Notes under the pieces: model-generated
What the model saw: only the letters and a program-made list of their open reading frames with translations
The model's database searches: none
Told to the model about the DNA's origin: nothing
Made by a program: the position numbers and the translations under genes
Shown: one piece after another, positions 22,301 through 32,089 of the stretch
Layout: each line of letters starts with the position of its first letter
How positions within the stretch are numbered: the stretch's first letter is position 1
NCBI GenBank assembly: GCA_021234155.1
Contig: JAJEKV010000411.1
Location: forward strand, 162,096 to 226,095
Direction of reading: 5' to 3'
DNA from: Isoetes taiwanensis
Taxonomy: Eukaryota; Streptophyta; Lycopodiopsida; Isoetales; Isoetaceae
DNA: 64,000 bases

Positions 22301-23969
22301 ATATGAGTAAAGTACAACATAATTATCCTACTCCTTAAATACTTTGATGTGGAAAGCAAATTAGGTACATTAGCAAATAATGCAACTGATCAACTCTCTT
22401 ACCTGTTGTGCTTTTGCTTCATGGGAGGCTGGAAGCATACAGAAGAATCTGGATCATCAGGAACAACACTATTAGAGCAGGTTGACGAGAGCCCCATCAC
22501 CATACCTTCTTCATCATTAGAATACACTTCTTCTGAAGTAGCAATTGTGATTTCTGAGGGCTCAGTGCTATGTTCTGGTACCTTTTCTTTTTTGTTTACA
22601 GATTCAGCCACTGGTACATGGTCCTTTGCCAGCATTAAAGAAGGTTTATTAACAATTGTTGGCAGATTGCTCATTCTTACTGCTCTAGTCTCAGCATGAG
22701 TGTTTGCAGAGTTGTGACCAGAGGAGCCTGATGGCTTAGGGGCAAGTTGAGGAAGCTCTATATCCTTTGTCATGGATTCAATCAAGTGTCCTTGATTTTC
22801 CGGCATGCCTGTTCCCGGTTTAACAAGAGCTCCTACGAAGATCGCCTCCTCATCAATAGGTTGTATGACCATTGCATCTTCCACGTGGTGAGAAACAGGC
22901 TGCTGAAACGATGGCTTAGGAAAAAGCATTGGTTGTTTCTCATTGTTCAATGGAGAAGATTCTTGCTTTACGTGCATGGATGTTGTTGACAACAAAGGCT
23001 TCCCTGCAAGCTGTGGCAATGTTTCAGAATGATGTTCCTTTCCAGCAAATACTTTAGTTTCAACATTATTAGGAAGCATTGGCTTTCCTTCCAGCTTTGG
23101 AACACTTTTCTTTGACACAATTTTTTCCCCTTCTGGAATGTTTCTCAAGATGTTGCCAGATAGTAACTCTTTAAATCTTTCTCTTGAAGTATCCATTGGG
23201 GCAGCAAATTGACCATTGCCTCGTTTTGGTTTAGGAGCAAGGTTTATAGGGTTTTTGCCTGTGACTTTTTCCTCGGTCTTCACATCCCCTGCACTAGAAA
23301 ATGAATCGTTTCTTAATGGACCTGACTGCAAACCTGCTGCCATAAGCTGGGCAGATATGTGTTTAGCTTCCAGAACATCTTTCATTTCCCCGAATTTACT
23401 CTTGGCCTGATTTTTCATTCTAGCCAACTTCTCAATTTCCACAAAACTCAAGTTGGAATTAAGCTTTCTTCCTATAACCTGCAATTGGCACATAAAGCAT
23501 CATGATATGCAACGTCAAATTAGGGTGTATCAGTCCTCTTTTATGTTTTTCGAATTGCATTTTTTTTATTCCACACAAAGTCCACATAAAGCATCAAAAT
23601 GGAGACATGCAACGTCAAATTAGGGTGTATCACTCCTCTCTTATGTTTTTTGAATTGCATTTTTTGAATTCCACTAGAACAGGAGTCTGTCAAATAAAGC
23701 AAACAACGCTTACGTGCCTTGGTCAAGGTAGTGTGTGAAGACTCCCCTAATAACCTGCCGAATTCCAGCTGCATCAAATCTTGCTTCCCAATGACGCCCT
23801 TGTCTTCTTTGGAGTCATCCCCAGAGTTCAATTCCTTTTTCACACGTTTCTTGGCCACTATAGTAGTCGCATTCCATCTTCTGTTGGAATTGCCCCTCTG
23901 ATCCCCACACTTTGACTTGCTTCCCAGAAGCCTTGGAATCACTAACCCTGCTGCTGACAATCCATTCAT
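3875..23969 (-). CDS. chloroplast-type S1-domain RNA-binding protein, 13 exons
   Basis: I reconstructed this gene from splice signals and frame continuity. Coding exons, 5' to 3' on the minus strand, are 23969-23714, 23471-22403, 18669-18579, 18510-18412, 18329-18096, 18015-17902, 7390-7319, 7234-7148, 6468-6397, 5478-5386, 4867-4751, 4100-4032 and 3949-3875 (TAA at 3877-3875). All introns are GT-AG. The lengths sum to 2,448 nt, or 815 aa, with every junction in phase. The product has a basic Ser/Arg-containing N-terminus like a plastid transit peptide, a Lys-Pro-rich linker, two S1 (OB-fold) domains at about residues 486-603 and 622-696, and a conserved tail. By architecture it resembles the Arabidopsis At1g12800 (SDP) family, a plastid S1 protein linked to chloroplast RNA processing; this match is from memory. 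The role is therefore binding of plastid RNA (inference). The start Met at 23969 has an in-frame stop upstream, but an extra 5' exon cannot be excluded. Introns 2 and 6 are inflated by retrotransposons. Confidence 0.88.
7391..8185. other. intron 6, part left of the Copia insertion
   Basis: Intronic sequence of the minus-strand S1 gene between its exon 7 acceptor and the Copia target site. The open frames at 7691-7897 and 7924-8106 are unrelated to any protein I know and lie wholly inside the intron. Confidence 0.6.
8191..8397 (+). repeat. Copia 5' LTR
   Basis: Begins TGTTAGC and ends ATATCTTCA directly before the primer site. It contains a short palindrome (acacatgtcatgtgt) and a TATA-like cctataaagcc near the middle, a plausible core promoter for the element. 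It matches the 3' LTR at 17644-17846 along almost its whole length. Confidence 0.92.
8398..8409 (+). other. primer-binding site, initiator Met tRNA
   Basis: tggtatcagagc immediately follows the LTR. It is complementary to the 3' end of plant initiator methionyl tRNA, the standard minus-strand primer of plant Copia elements. Confidence 0.9.
8747..9264 (+). pseudogene. Copia gag, N-terminal part (interrupted by LINE)
   Basis: The frame opens with MATDANSWKYFIHPVLDIDN and shows a Copia capsid pattern: a W-Q-D segment, LEND-type acidic patch, LKACIYPDFQ, MRDYLQQLKALKEKL and LIQYALKGLPREYENV. Frame and sense are lost at 9265, where the LINE begins. The gag reading resumes after 14018 with NQLQLKLVDAEQ, so the two halves were one protein. 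The stop at 9283-9285 is created by LINE sequence. Confidence 0.85.
9339..10153 (+). pseudogene. LINE ORF1: coiled coil, RRM-like and C-terminal domain
   Basis: One frameshift near 9560 splits the ORF (9339-9626 and 9560-10153). The first half is helical with heptads (LSALQKRMEFFEMHIIEL, IPRIEALEKS). These continue after the shift as MEKEFNQANLDELENIKSEI. Then comes an RRM-like segment (CNIRVLGLDMTADPLDVAIE, PLIIKFKTLEDRLNAL). A basic C-terminal domain follows (VPKVFMDEDLTPMQ, KWAVYRDGRVIIRDK). This order resembles the coiled-coil/RRM/CTD ORF1 proteins of vertebrate L1 (Transposase_22), nucleic-acid chaperones of the retrotransposition RNP. I see no CCHC zinc knuckle, which many plant L1 ORF1 proteins carry. 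ORF2 starts about 30 nt downstream. Confidence 0.75.
10184..13826 (+). pseudogene. LINE ORF2: endonuclease, reverse transcriptase, Cys/His tail
   Basis: Fragments in several frames read in order. The first is an APE-type endonuclease (WNCYGT, IIFLSETHE, LVGDFNART near 10617, GDHSPLLF near 10955). Next is reverse transcriptase: LNTGKAKDCEDLQAEF, NIIKPIFKAGDP, AGFRRSFSTIDHIF, VDFRKAF, VKQGCPLSPTLF near 12185 and LLYADDVVLIS near 12305. The C-terminal part has IGQLRVSSHQLEIE and a Cys/His cluster ending EEHFIFTCPVYYEI. The protein closes with a very basic tail (SRRRKRTVKDKHKQSFKREN) ending at 13826, probably nuclear-targeting or nucleic-acid binding. There are at least six frame changes. A 9-bp in-frame duplication inserts KAF next to the first catalytic Asp motif. 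Confidence 0.85.
14019..14360 (+). pseudogene. Copia gag, C-terminal part with altered zinc knuckle
   Basis: Continues gag after the LINE: QLQLKLVDAEQGHKRYDQME, a Ser-rich linker, then CFYYGKKGHVKRDC (14230-14271). A retroviral knuckle is C-x2-C-x4-H-x4-C. Here the second Cys is Tyr (tat for tgt), so zinc binding would be lost. A frame change after about 14340 separates it from the protease frame. Confidence 0.8.
14384..15127 (+). pseudogene. Copia protease and integrase zinc-binding region
   Basis: WLVDCGATKHLAG (about 14444-14482) is the aspartic-protease active site of Copia, where the usual motif is D-S-G-A; here it is D-C-G-A. It is followed by VILVPGLLVNLLSVSEF, the typical protease C-terminus. 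The integrase N-terminal HHCC region follows (LWHARFGRIHLPAL... LKCAAYSLGKQ). The C-x2-C pair reads C-A-A-Y, so the last zinc ligand is missing. The first catalytic Asp appears in LLHTDICHLPLE. The frame ends at a stop at 15127, and the integrase core continues in another frame. Confidence 0.82.
15127..15563 (+). pseudogene. Copia integrase catalytic core
   Basis: NRYFLVIVDDFSRHTCVFPI begins the core in frame with the upstream open frame that starts at 14997. The second catalytic Asp is in ALRSDNAKEYISNEF (about 15270). The Glu is in HSQNGVGEQKNRT (about 15375), completing a D-D-E triad with the Asp of the previous segment. PPELWAEAVLTAAYLCNRAP is the expected helical end. A frameshift near 15555 separates the C-terminal region (LRVFGCLIFASVPRELLQK). 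Confidence 0.85.
15564..16258 (+). pseudogene. Copia integrase C-terminus and variable linker
   Basis: LRVFGCLIFASVPRELLQKQ (from about 15564) is the conserved start of the Copia integrase tail. The frame then shifts to 15660-16298, which encodes a Ser/Pro/acidic linker (SHSFELPIPEPQQGAIVP, LLLRRSARIAELQPIDYSED) typical of the spacer between integrase and RT, ending in EPHWVAAMEDELYKQWKTKG. The expected GCRWVFK-type segment of RT after the AMEDEL motif is absent (see findings). Confidence 0.75.
16259..16789 (+). pseudogene. Copia reverse transcriptase (internally deleted)
   Basis: Readable in three frames: GFDYHDVLAPVVKLDTL, then AAQKGWPLYQMNFKSAFLNG, then PPGFKNKEHPTYVCKL, SLYGLRQAPHCWNQKINAF and the catalytic LLLYADDTIMTG (16622-16655). 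VTDLGLMHYCLGMEI closes the domain. Compared with intact Copia RT, about 40-50 residues at the N-terminal side are missing. The YADD aspartates are kept. Confidence 0.85.
16790..17519 (+). pseudogene. Copia RT connection and RNase H domain
   Basis: SSTPFEVGCTL, LYRQLIGALLYLTNTRPDL and AVAVLTRFMHHPKVLHWKAA are the conserved RT/RNase H junction. LFSDSDMASTDLEKRKCITG supplies the first RNase H Asp, and NTTEAELKALVTTLQEMRWL the catalytic Glu. A 13-bp tandem duplication around 17342-17367 then shifts the frame just before YCDNSGAIAHAKD, which continues in the next frame together with the His-containing LIKHMDI. The TAA ending the frame that starts at 16826 is not seen in intact copies. Confidence 0.85.
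17520..17643 (+). other. Copia 3' untranslated segment with polypurine tract
   Basis: Non-coding sequence between RNase H and the 3' LTR. tctgggggatcatagtg near 17554-17570 is a typical Copia polypurine-like site but lies about 75 bp before the LTR. The T/C-rich run after it contains no better candidate. Confidence 0.45.
17644..17846 (+). repeat. Copia 3' LTR
   Basis: Starts TGCTAGTGACAC and ends ATATCTTCA, followed by the target duplication attgc. It matches the 5' LTR except for five substitutions and a four-base shorter, changed 5' end. Confidence 0.92.
17902..18669 (-). CDS. S1-domain gene, exons 3-6 (first S1 domain)
   Basis: Exons 18669-18579, 18510-18412, 18329-18096 and 18015-17902 encode residues 442-621. 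The S1 fold is visible as HGTKSVIEVEFVRSNAGGMI joined to VKFGSLAGFLPGSELAVHR. A polar insertion follows (about residues 528-578, SKWSNNNQRVNDS...). The fold closes with the strand ANVILTSVNRKERRLLFSE. The split of exon 2 and exon 3 through an Arg codon (AG|G) and the phase-0 joins afterwards all fit. The insertion inside the OB barrel is longer than a standard S1 loop. The last exon ends AAG CTT AGT CTC ATG and joins GGG CGT of exon 7 across the Copia-filled intron. Confidence 0.88.
18670..19599. other. intron 2, right-hand end
   Basis: Intronic sequence of the minus-strand S1 gene just upstream of its third exon. No coding frame or repeat is recognised here; the short minus-strand open frames (18622-18828, 19263-19451) match nothing. 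Confidence 0.5.
19600..22060 (+). mobile_element. eroded Copia relic in intron 2
   Basis: A plus-strand Copia pol can be read in pieces. Integrase tail: DVSHIGRFGCNAFATNP and AVEYVFIGYPPDMKTWRC near 20105-20235. RT core: RPVIALAAKKCSSVFLDGE near 20785. RT end: LGVEVQQQEERIHLTQWQYI near 21065. RNase H: LRSHADADMASTD and SLTGYASLLGGAPLTWE near 21360-21465. Stops and frameshifts are frequent and gag is not recognisable, so this is much older than the Copia element in intron 6. Sequence near 21900-22050 with repeated acatgt motifs may be its decayed 3' LTR. Confidence 0.7.
22403..23969 (-). CDS. S1-domain gene, exons 1-2 (N-terminus and Lys-Pro linker)
   Basis: Exon 1 (23969-23714, residues 1-85) starts MNGLSAAGLVIPRLLGSK and is rich in Ser, Arg and Lys with few acids until about residue 45, as expected of a plastid transit peptide. 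Its donor is GCAC|GTAAGC. Exon 2 has two possible acceptors 7 nt apart, ending at 23479 or 23472. Only the second (exon from 23471) keeps the frame, giving LTKARRKLNSNLSF. Exon 2 encodes residues 86-442, mostly low-complexity. It contains about seven Lys-Pro elements (for example LAPKPKRG, AGKPLLS, LAPKPSGS, VNKPSLML) spaced through acidic or polar sequence, and reads through to the donor at 22402/22401. The short amphipathic stretch FVEIEKLARMKNQAKSKF near the exon 2 start is likely helical. Confidence 0.85.
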
Positions 23970-26160
<2,191 letters not shown>

Positions 26161-26192
26161 CATCTCTCTCTCTCTCTCTCTCTCTCCCCCCC
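26161..26192. repeat. short CT microsatellite with C run
   Basis: About 12 CT units followed by eight C residues, a minor simple repeat in otherwise GC-richer sequence. Confidence 0.8.
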
Positions 26193-26775
26193 AGTGCGTC
26201 TGGTGCTGGCTATGGCGCCTGGGTTATGCCCATGATATAGTGCGGGGGGGAGTTTGCTCCATGGGGGCGCTCTAGCCGTATCTATCATTTTGTTCAATCT
26301 GGTGGGTCTCGGCATGGATGTTTATGGTATTCAGGGATTACTTGACATTTTTGAGGCGCACTGGTCTTGGGTCTCGGCACGGTGGGAGTTAAGTCTTGAG
26401 GTTTGAGGTCGAGCCCTATCGTGCTTCCCGTGCGACAATGCATGGATATCGTGGGATTTTCTTGGTAGTTCTGGACGATCGTGGTTGTGGTTTCGATGGG
26501 CACATAATAGGGTTTTTGAAGCCTACATTTGTTTCTTGAACCCATGGGTCTTTTCGCAAAGATAAAAAGCAAGTTTTCGCGTGACTGCGGGTGCGGAGCT
26601 CTGGCGCGGGGATGCTTTTCTTGTCCTTCGAGGCGGAGGAGACACGTGGATGGGGCTTCAGCGACCCTTTTCGGCACATTTCTTGTAAGTTGTTTATTTG
26701 TCTGTAGCAAAACTTGGCAGGGGCAGCTCTGTAGCGTCTGCATGATCTGCTCAGGCCTGCAGAACTGAGGCTGCC

Positions 26776-27096
26776 ATGGCACCTGTAGTAGTGTCCAGGT
26801 CAACTAGAAGCTTTGCAAAAGCAGAAGTAGATTCAGTTTCAGATATTATGAAAGATATGCTTAGAGAGCTGCAAAACAATATACTACAGGGGCTGTCTGA
26901 ATTAAGGAAGGCTTTCAAGGGTGATATGGAACAACTAAGAGGCGACATCAAGGCAGATGTAGACCAGATGAAAAAGGATATAGGAATTGAACTCGAGAAA
27001 ATGAGAATGGATGCAGCAAGTGTTGAAGGTGTTCCTGGCAAAACCTTCAACCTCAGTGGTTTAGAACCTCCAGGTTGCTTAAGGCAACCACTCTGA
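26776..27096 (+). CDS. hypothetical coiled-coil ORF, 106 aa
   Basis: Starts MAPVVVSRSTRSFAKAEVDS. From about residue 20 to 85 it has regular hydrophobic spacing with many Lys/Glu/Asp (for example MKDMLRELQNNILQGLSEL and ADVDQMKKDIGIELEKM), strongly suggesting a coiled coil. It ends GLEPPGCLRQPL. I do not recognise the family. It could be the N-terminal part of a LINE ORF1, which has similar helices, or an exon of a host gene. Nothing downstream continues it and no splice donor is obvious. Confidence 0.35.
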   Translation: MAPVVVSRSTRSFAKAEVDSVSDIMKDMLRELQNNILQGLSELRKAFKGDMEQLRGDIKADVDQMKKDIGIELEKMRMDAASVEGVPGKTFNLSGLEPPGCLRQPL

Positions 27097-27884
27097 GTGC
27101 AAATATTCCAGAAAAATGCACAAAAGTTCACTAGGAGTGTGTTTCCCTGAAGACAAAAAAGTCTGCTTCACAAAATAACTTGCAGAATGTGATCTATGAG
27201 GCTATGGGTGTGGATATCTTTCTTCAAGATGCTCAACACTTGACACCAACGGTGCAAAAACTTCACGAGGTCGAGTAGGCTAGGTAGGCAAAGAATCGGA
27301 TCAGCGACCCGGTCAATTTTTTGGTCAATGTCCCTAACAGAGCTGAAATTTGAAACTTCGATATTGGCAATGAATTTTACGGAGCTACCAACTCTATTTT
27401 TCTCAGATTTATGCGCGACACCGGGGGCCAACTTTTCTCTTTGACAAGAAGGGACCTAATTTTTTCTTTTGATAATTTTTAGCCTAAGACTATAAGAAGA
27501 GAATAATCTTGAAAAGAAAATGTTTTTCTAAAGGTGAACTGTCTGGCGTATCTAGTATTGCCTAGTTCCACACATTTAGTTTGGCGGGGATTGATGCTCG
27601 GACGGTTGCTCTCATGTGCTCCATGCTTGTTGTGCAATACCTCATGATCGACAATGCTAGCTTGTATTGACATTGCAATTTTGTTTTGATGAGGAGTTTG
27701 GCTTTTGCACTCTCTAAGGATTTGCAACATAGGCGAGAATCACGACGGTATTTGTTTGTACGGGCACTAGACACTCGACCTATAACAATTTTTGCTTTTG
27801 GGAAAAGATCACAATGCAAGTCAAACAAATTGCTACAAAGGTCGGATTTTCAATTTAATCAGTCCTTTCGAGAAGATACAATGT
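27097..27884. other. no feature recognised
   Basis: Only short open frames on both strands, mutually overlapping and without similarity that I can recognise. The segment ends where a TG-type LTR terminus may begin (27885). Confidence 0.3.
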
Positions 27885-30203
27885 AATATCCCAAGTTAGG
27901 GGGTCTTGGAGTACGAGGATCAAATAGGTACACATAAAAATCCGGAGAATTGAGTCAATAATCCGGATCAAAGGTAAACATAGGAGGTCGGGAATCAAGC
28001 TCAAGATTATCAAAATTTGGTCCTTCTTCAAAGCGGATAGTTCTTCTTTGCCTTCAAGCCCTCGAAAATCTTACGTCTTGAGAAAAACCCCTTTTGTAGA
28101 AGGCTCAGTTCCATTGAGATCTTCATTATTTCCCTCAATCTTTCTGTCTTTTAGCTCGCACTAAGCATTCATGGCATTAAACATGATGATTCGGCCACTT
28201 TAGGTAGTGATTTAATGGTACGTTTTGGCCGGATTGAGCAGATCTTGGCTTTTTTTTCATTTAGGTTTTTGGCGATTTGAGCTAAATATCCCACGAGGCG
28301 ATTGAATTTAGGAGACAAGGTATATAAGGGTTAAAAAATCAATTCTTTCTGATTATTGCGTGCAGTGTCCACGTGGGATCCGGTACCTCCACCGCCCCAC
28401 ACGCCCGGATGCTCCACGCGGCAGGGGGAGATTGGCTGGAAAGAGAAATTAGGCTGGGGGGGGGGTAGATAGGAAAATTTTTTTGCACCCCTTAAGCCCT
28501 ATGGCACGATTCCCTAGAAAACATATATAATGCCTAAAATAAGGCCTTTTCTCAAAATTCTTTTTTTTCTAGGGGAATCTTTTTTTGTACCCTATAATAT
28601 TCTGGGATCTCTTTTCACAATAGAGCTCTTTGGAATTTGGAAAAAAAGAGTTTAAGGAGTGGATGAAGTGGCATTTGAAAGTGATGACAAGGCTAGGTGG
28701 TGTGACGTGGCCAATGGGAATGATGACTTGTCAGCCCACTTGAATTTGAAAATTCTCTCTAGTCAAAATTTTTGAATGATGTGGAGATGATGTGTGTGAA
28801 TGATGAGGTGTCAAAGGTGATGTGGCAACAATGATGCTATTTTTGATGCTTTGAAATGAATTTTGATTTGAATGAGAGTTTGAGATGAAATGGCTAGAAT
28901 GGTGATGGGTATGATGACTTGACGTGTGAAGTAAGGTGTAGAGGGACTTGGCATATCAAGTGCTCATTTGGAAGCCAAAAAATTTTATGGAGCAACTTTG
29001 AGGTATCTCCTTGGGCATATTTGAATTTTGAGCATTTCCCTTAGGGATTTTGCAACCCTCTTTTCATTTTGCTCAAGTTGCATGGGATGTTGACTTCATG
29101 AGCAAAATCATGACTAAGTCAAGTCTCTTGAACTAGTGGATGATGAAGCAAGTGGGTGTTTCATGAAGGTGTATTTTGACTAGAAAGAACTTTCAAGGTC
29201 AAGTTTGACTTTGGGAGGTGTATGAGCAAGGAGTCAAGGTTCAATGGTATTTGGGATGGTGGAGTAGATGGGGATGGAAATCAAAATGCCAAAGATACCA
29301 AGATCACAAATGGTTACATACCATGGAATGCTCTTCAAGGGGTCTTCTTTCTCTTCTTCTCTTCACTTCCTTTGCTTGTTTGACCTCTTGTATCTCTTGA
29401 GTGACTTGAGTTAATTGTCCTTCCTTTGCTCTTCAAACTATGATGTATGCTAGTGAAGCATTTCCCTAATGTCTTGCAAACTAAATCAAAGTGAGAGGAT
29501 TAGTGCAAATATGTGCTTGGCTCTTCCATGCTGCCATTGCATGGCAGCATTATGCCAAACCAAAAGAGAAGGCTGGTCTACCAGCCCCTTTGACTAACTG
29601 TTTGCACTTCTGACATAATTCCAGCCAGTTGCCAATGTGAGAATATGGTTGGCAACTCAATGACCTGCATATGGATTCGAGAGTGATAGATTTGGCATTA
29701 TGAATGTGTGTATGACTGATGTTCCTTTCAGATGAACCTGCATGGAAAATAAAACTCTTTAGCTATGAAAAGCTGCAGGATGGTGGTATGTCTGCAGTTT
29801 GGAAAATTTATGAAGATGTAGGGGACTTCAGATGTAATAAGGTCAACTCTTGAACAGATGACAGGTGGAGGCAGATAAAGAGATGCACCTGCATGTGAAG
29901 ATAAAGCTTGTTAGTTTGAATGAGCTACTGGTGTGGAGGCAATGGCAGCAACTCCAGATGATGAGGAATGATATAATATAATGAATGAAATGTGTGAATG
30001 ACATATTCAGATGCACCTGCATGGAACTATAATCAGTTTCAATTCACTACCTTAGTTGATCACAACCTGCACAACCTTTTTGTACTTGCAACACTAGAAA
30101 CTCATTAGTACATAAATAATCACTTCAAAGCAGAACTGGACTAAACAAAATAGGCTTAATTTACTTTTGCTCTTATCTAACTGAAGCTTTTTCTCATATT
30201 TCT
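27885..30203 (-). repeat. candidate long 3' LTR of the minus-strand Gypsy
   Basis: On the minus strand the integrase stop is followed by a purine run with AAAAAAAAAAGGGAGAAA (about 30206-30223), then TGAGAAAAAGC. The far end reads GGGATATTACA, i.e. tgtaatatccc on the plus strand at 27885. That gives a TG...CA block of about 2.3 kb without coding frames, as expected of a long Gypsy LTR. The block includes a G10 run near 28456. No second copy is in the window and no target duplication was found, so the limits are tentative. Confidence 0.38.
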
Positions 30204-30284
30204 CCCTTTTTTTTTTGTTTTTTTTCTTATTTTTCTTTTAGCAACGCACTTAACTAATCCTAACTACGCCTTGCCATGAAGACC

Positions 30285-31353
30285 TTAGTTAAACAAAGCA
30301 AGGGCAACATGTTGTTGCCAATACCTCTTTAGGTGCACAATGTTGATAGGGTTCATCAATTCTCTGCCATCAGCAATATTCTTCAGCCAATATGAATCCT
30401 TGCCAGCTGTCCTTATCACTTCAAATGGTCCCTCCCAAAGATTCTCAAATTTAGATGCCACATCCTCTCTTGCTTTGTTCCACTTTAACACTAACTCTCC
30501 TGTTTTCAAGATTCCCTGCAATTTGTGTGCTGCCTTGAAGGCTGCAATATCCTTAGCCTTTTTTCTCATTATTGCATTCTCAGCCTCATATCTATGCTCC
30601 TCAAGCTGCATCAATTTCACAAATCTGTCCTTTAGAGCATCATCCATTTCCAAATTGATCTGATAAGCCAGCCTGAGTGATGGAAGCTCTAATTCTATAG
30701 GCAGTACTGACTCTATCCCATACACCAAACTGAAGGGAGTGTGTTTTGTAGCCATTTTGATGGTAGTTCTGTATGCCCAAAGTGCATCATGGAGTTTTAA
30801 ATGCCAATCTCTTTTTGAAAGACTTATGGTCTTTTTCAGGATAGATTTGAGAGTCTTATTGGTTGATTCTGCCTGGCCATTTCCTTGAGGGTAATAGGAT
30901 GAACTCTTGGTGTGCTTGACTTTCAGGGTGGCTAGAAGTAATGCAATTGCATGGTTAATGAACTGGCTGCCTCTATCAGAAACTATCTTGAAAGGGATGC
31001 CAAATCTGGCACAGATGTTTTCATGCAGAAATCTTGCAGTGGCTTGGGCATTGGCTTCTCTCAAAGGAATTGCCTCGCCCATTTGGTAAAATGTCGGTGG
31101 CAACTAATATAAACTGGTGTTGAGCTGAGGAAGGTGGGTCTATGGGGCCTATAAAATCCAGCCCCACATTTGAAAGGCCCAGGGGGATATTATGGGCTGT
31201 CAGGGCAGGTGCATAAAGTTTTTTACCAAAAATTTGACATTTATGGCAGCATTTTATAGTCTCATAACAATCCTTAAAGAGAGTAGGCCAAAAATATCCT
31301 GACCTTAGAATCTTTTTTTGCGGTTGTATCTGCACGCAAAGTGTCCTCCACAA
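30285..31353 (-). pseudogene. Gypsy integrase, core and C-terminus
   Basis: Two overlapping frames (31353-31021 and 31103-30285) give nearly the whole integrase. The zinc finger end is KCCHKCQIFGK. The first Asp is in SNVGLDFIGPI, the second in FKIVSDRGSQFINH and the Glu in GNGQAESTNKTL. These are followed by DALWAYRTTIK and the GPFEV-type beta region (LWEGPFEVIRTAGKDSYWL), ending LKRYWQQHVALALFN. No chromodomain follows, so this is a non-chromovirus Gypsy lineage. One frameshift near 31090-31110 separates the halves. The last 272 codons are fully open, which points to a fairly young element. Confidence 0.85.
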
Positions 31354-32085
31354 ACTCCCTCATGACATGCCTCAATTATCATTCTAGCCTCTTCTTCATC
31401 CACACATCTCGGCAAGACTCCTTCCTTGTCAACTTTGCATAGGATCCCTTCAATCAGCCTGAACTTCTTGCACTTGTCCCTGAATCTTCTTTCTTGACTG
31501 ACACTCAAATTTTTTGGCAACTCATTGCTCTCCAGATAGTTTCTGATGTCAAATTGCCAGTCAGTGTTTTCTGCATCAAAAGAAATCATGTTTGTCGATT
31601 GCCATCAACACATAAACCATCTTGATCTTCATGCTCAAACAACACATGTGGAAGATAAGATTTGGGATTCTCGATCAACTTTACCACCTTCTGATAATAT
31701 CATAGGCTTGGATTTTACAAGCCCACACGACTAACTTGGCCTTTGGGTTTTTTTTGCAAAAAGGAGTGAGAAAGGATTTTTGTCTCATGAATACTTGCAC
31801 TGATTGTTTTGAAGAAGATGTCCTTGTCTCTATCAAAACATCGAGCCGCTTTGACTTTCTCCAACACAGGGATATCTAATTTCAGTATCGGACCACATCT
31901 TGCTTGCAAAAGCAATTACATGGTCCCCTTGCAGCAGTGCCAAACCAATTGCTTTTTTTGTCACACTGATATAAGCTTTGAAGGGTTTCTCTAGCCAGTG
32001 GTTTGATGCTGAATGCAGGGAGCTCAAACAATGGCTTCGACAGGTTACTAAACCTGCTCTACACCCCCTTGCAATCAAAGATATT
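31305..32085 (-). pseudogene. Gypsy RNase H and integrase N-terminal finger
   Basis: Minus-strand reading, in order: KPFKAYISVTKKAIGLALLQ with HVIAFASKMWSDTEIRYP (Gypsy RNase H, about 31880-32000), a second RNase H piece in another frame (31915-31715), then LRLIEGILCKV-type linker and the integrase finger (ACHEGVCGGHF; H and H of the HHCC set). The reverse transcriptase that should precede RNase H is missing. The homology stops at about 32085, where a plus-strand LINE begins, so this Gypsy is truncated at its 5' side. Confidence 0.78.
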
Positions 32086-32089
32086 GTCT

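Noticed and set aside
30340-31734. Plus-strand open frames over the Gypsy integrase (30340-30663, 30907-31089, 31546-31734)
   Set aside because: They are antisense shadows of the minus-strand integrase and RNase H.
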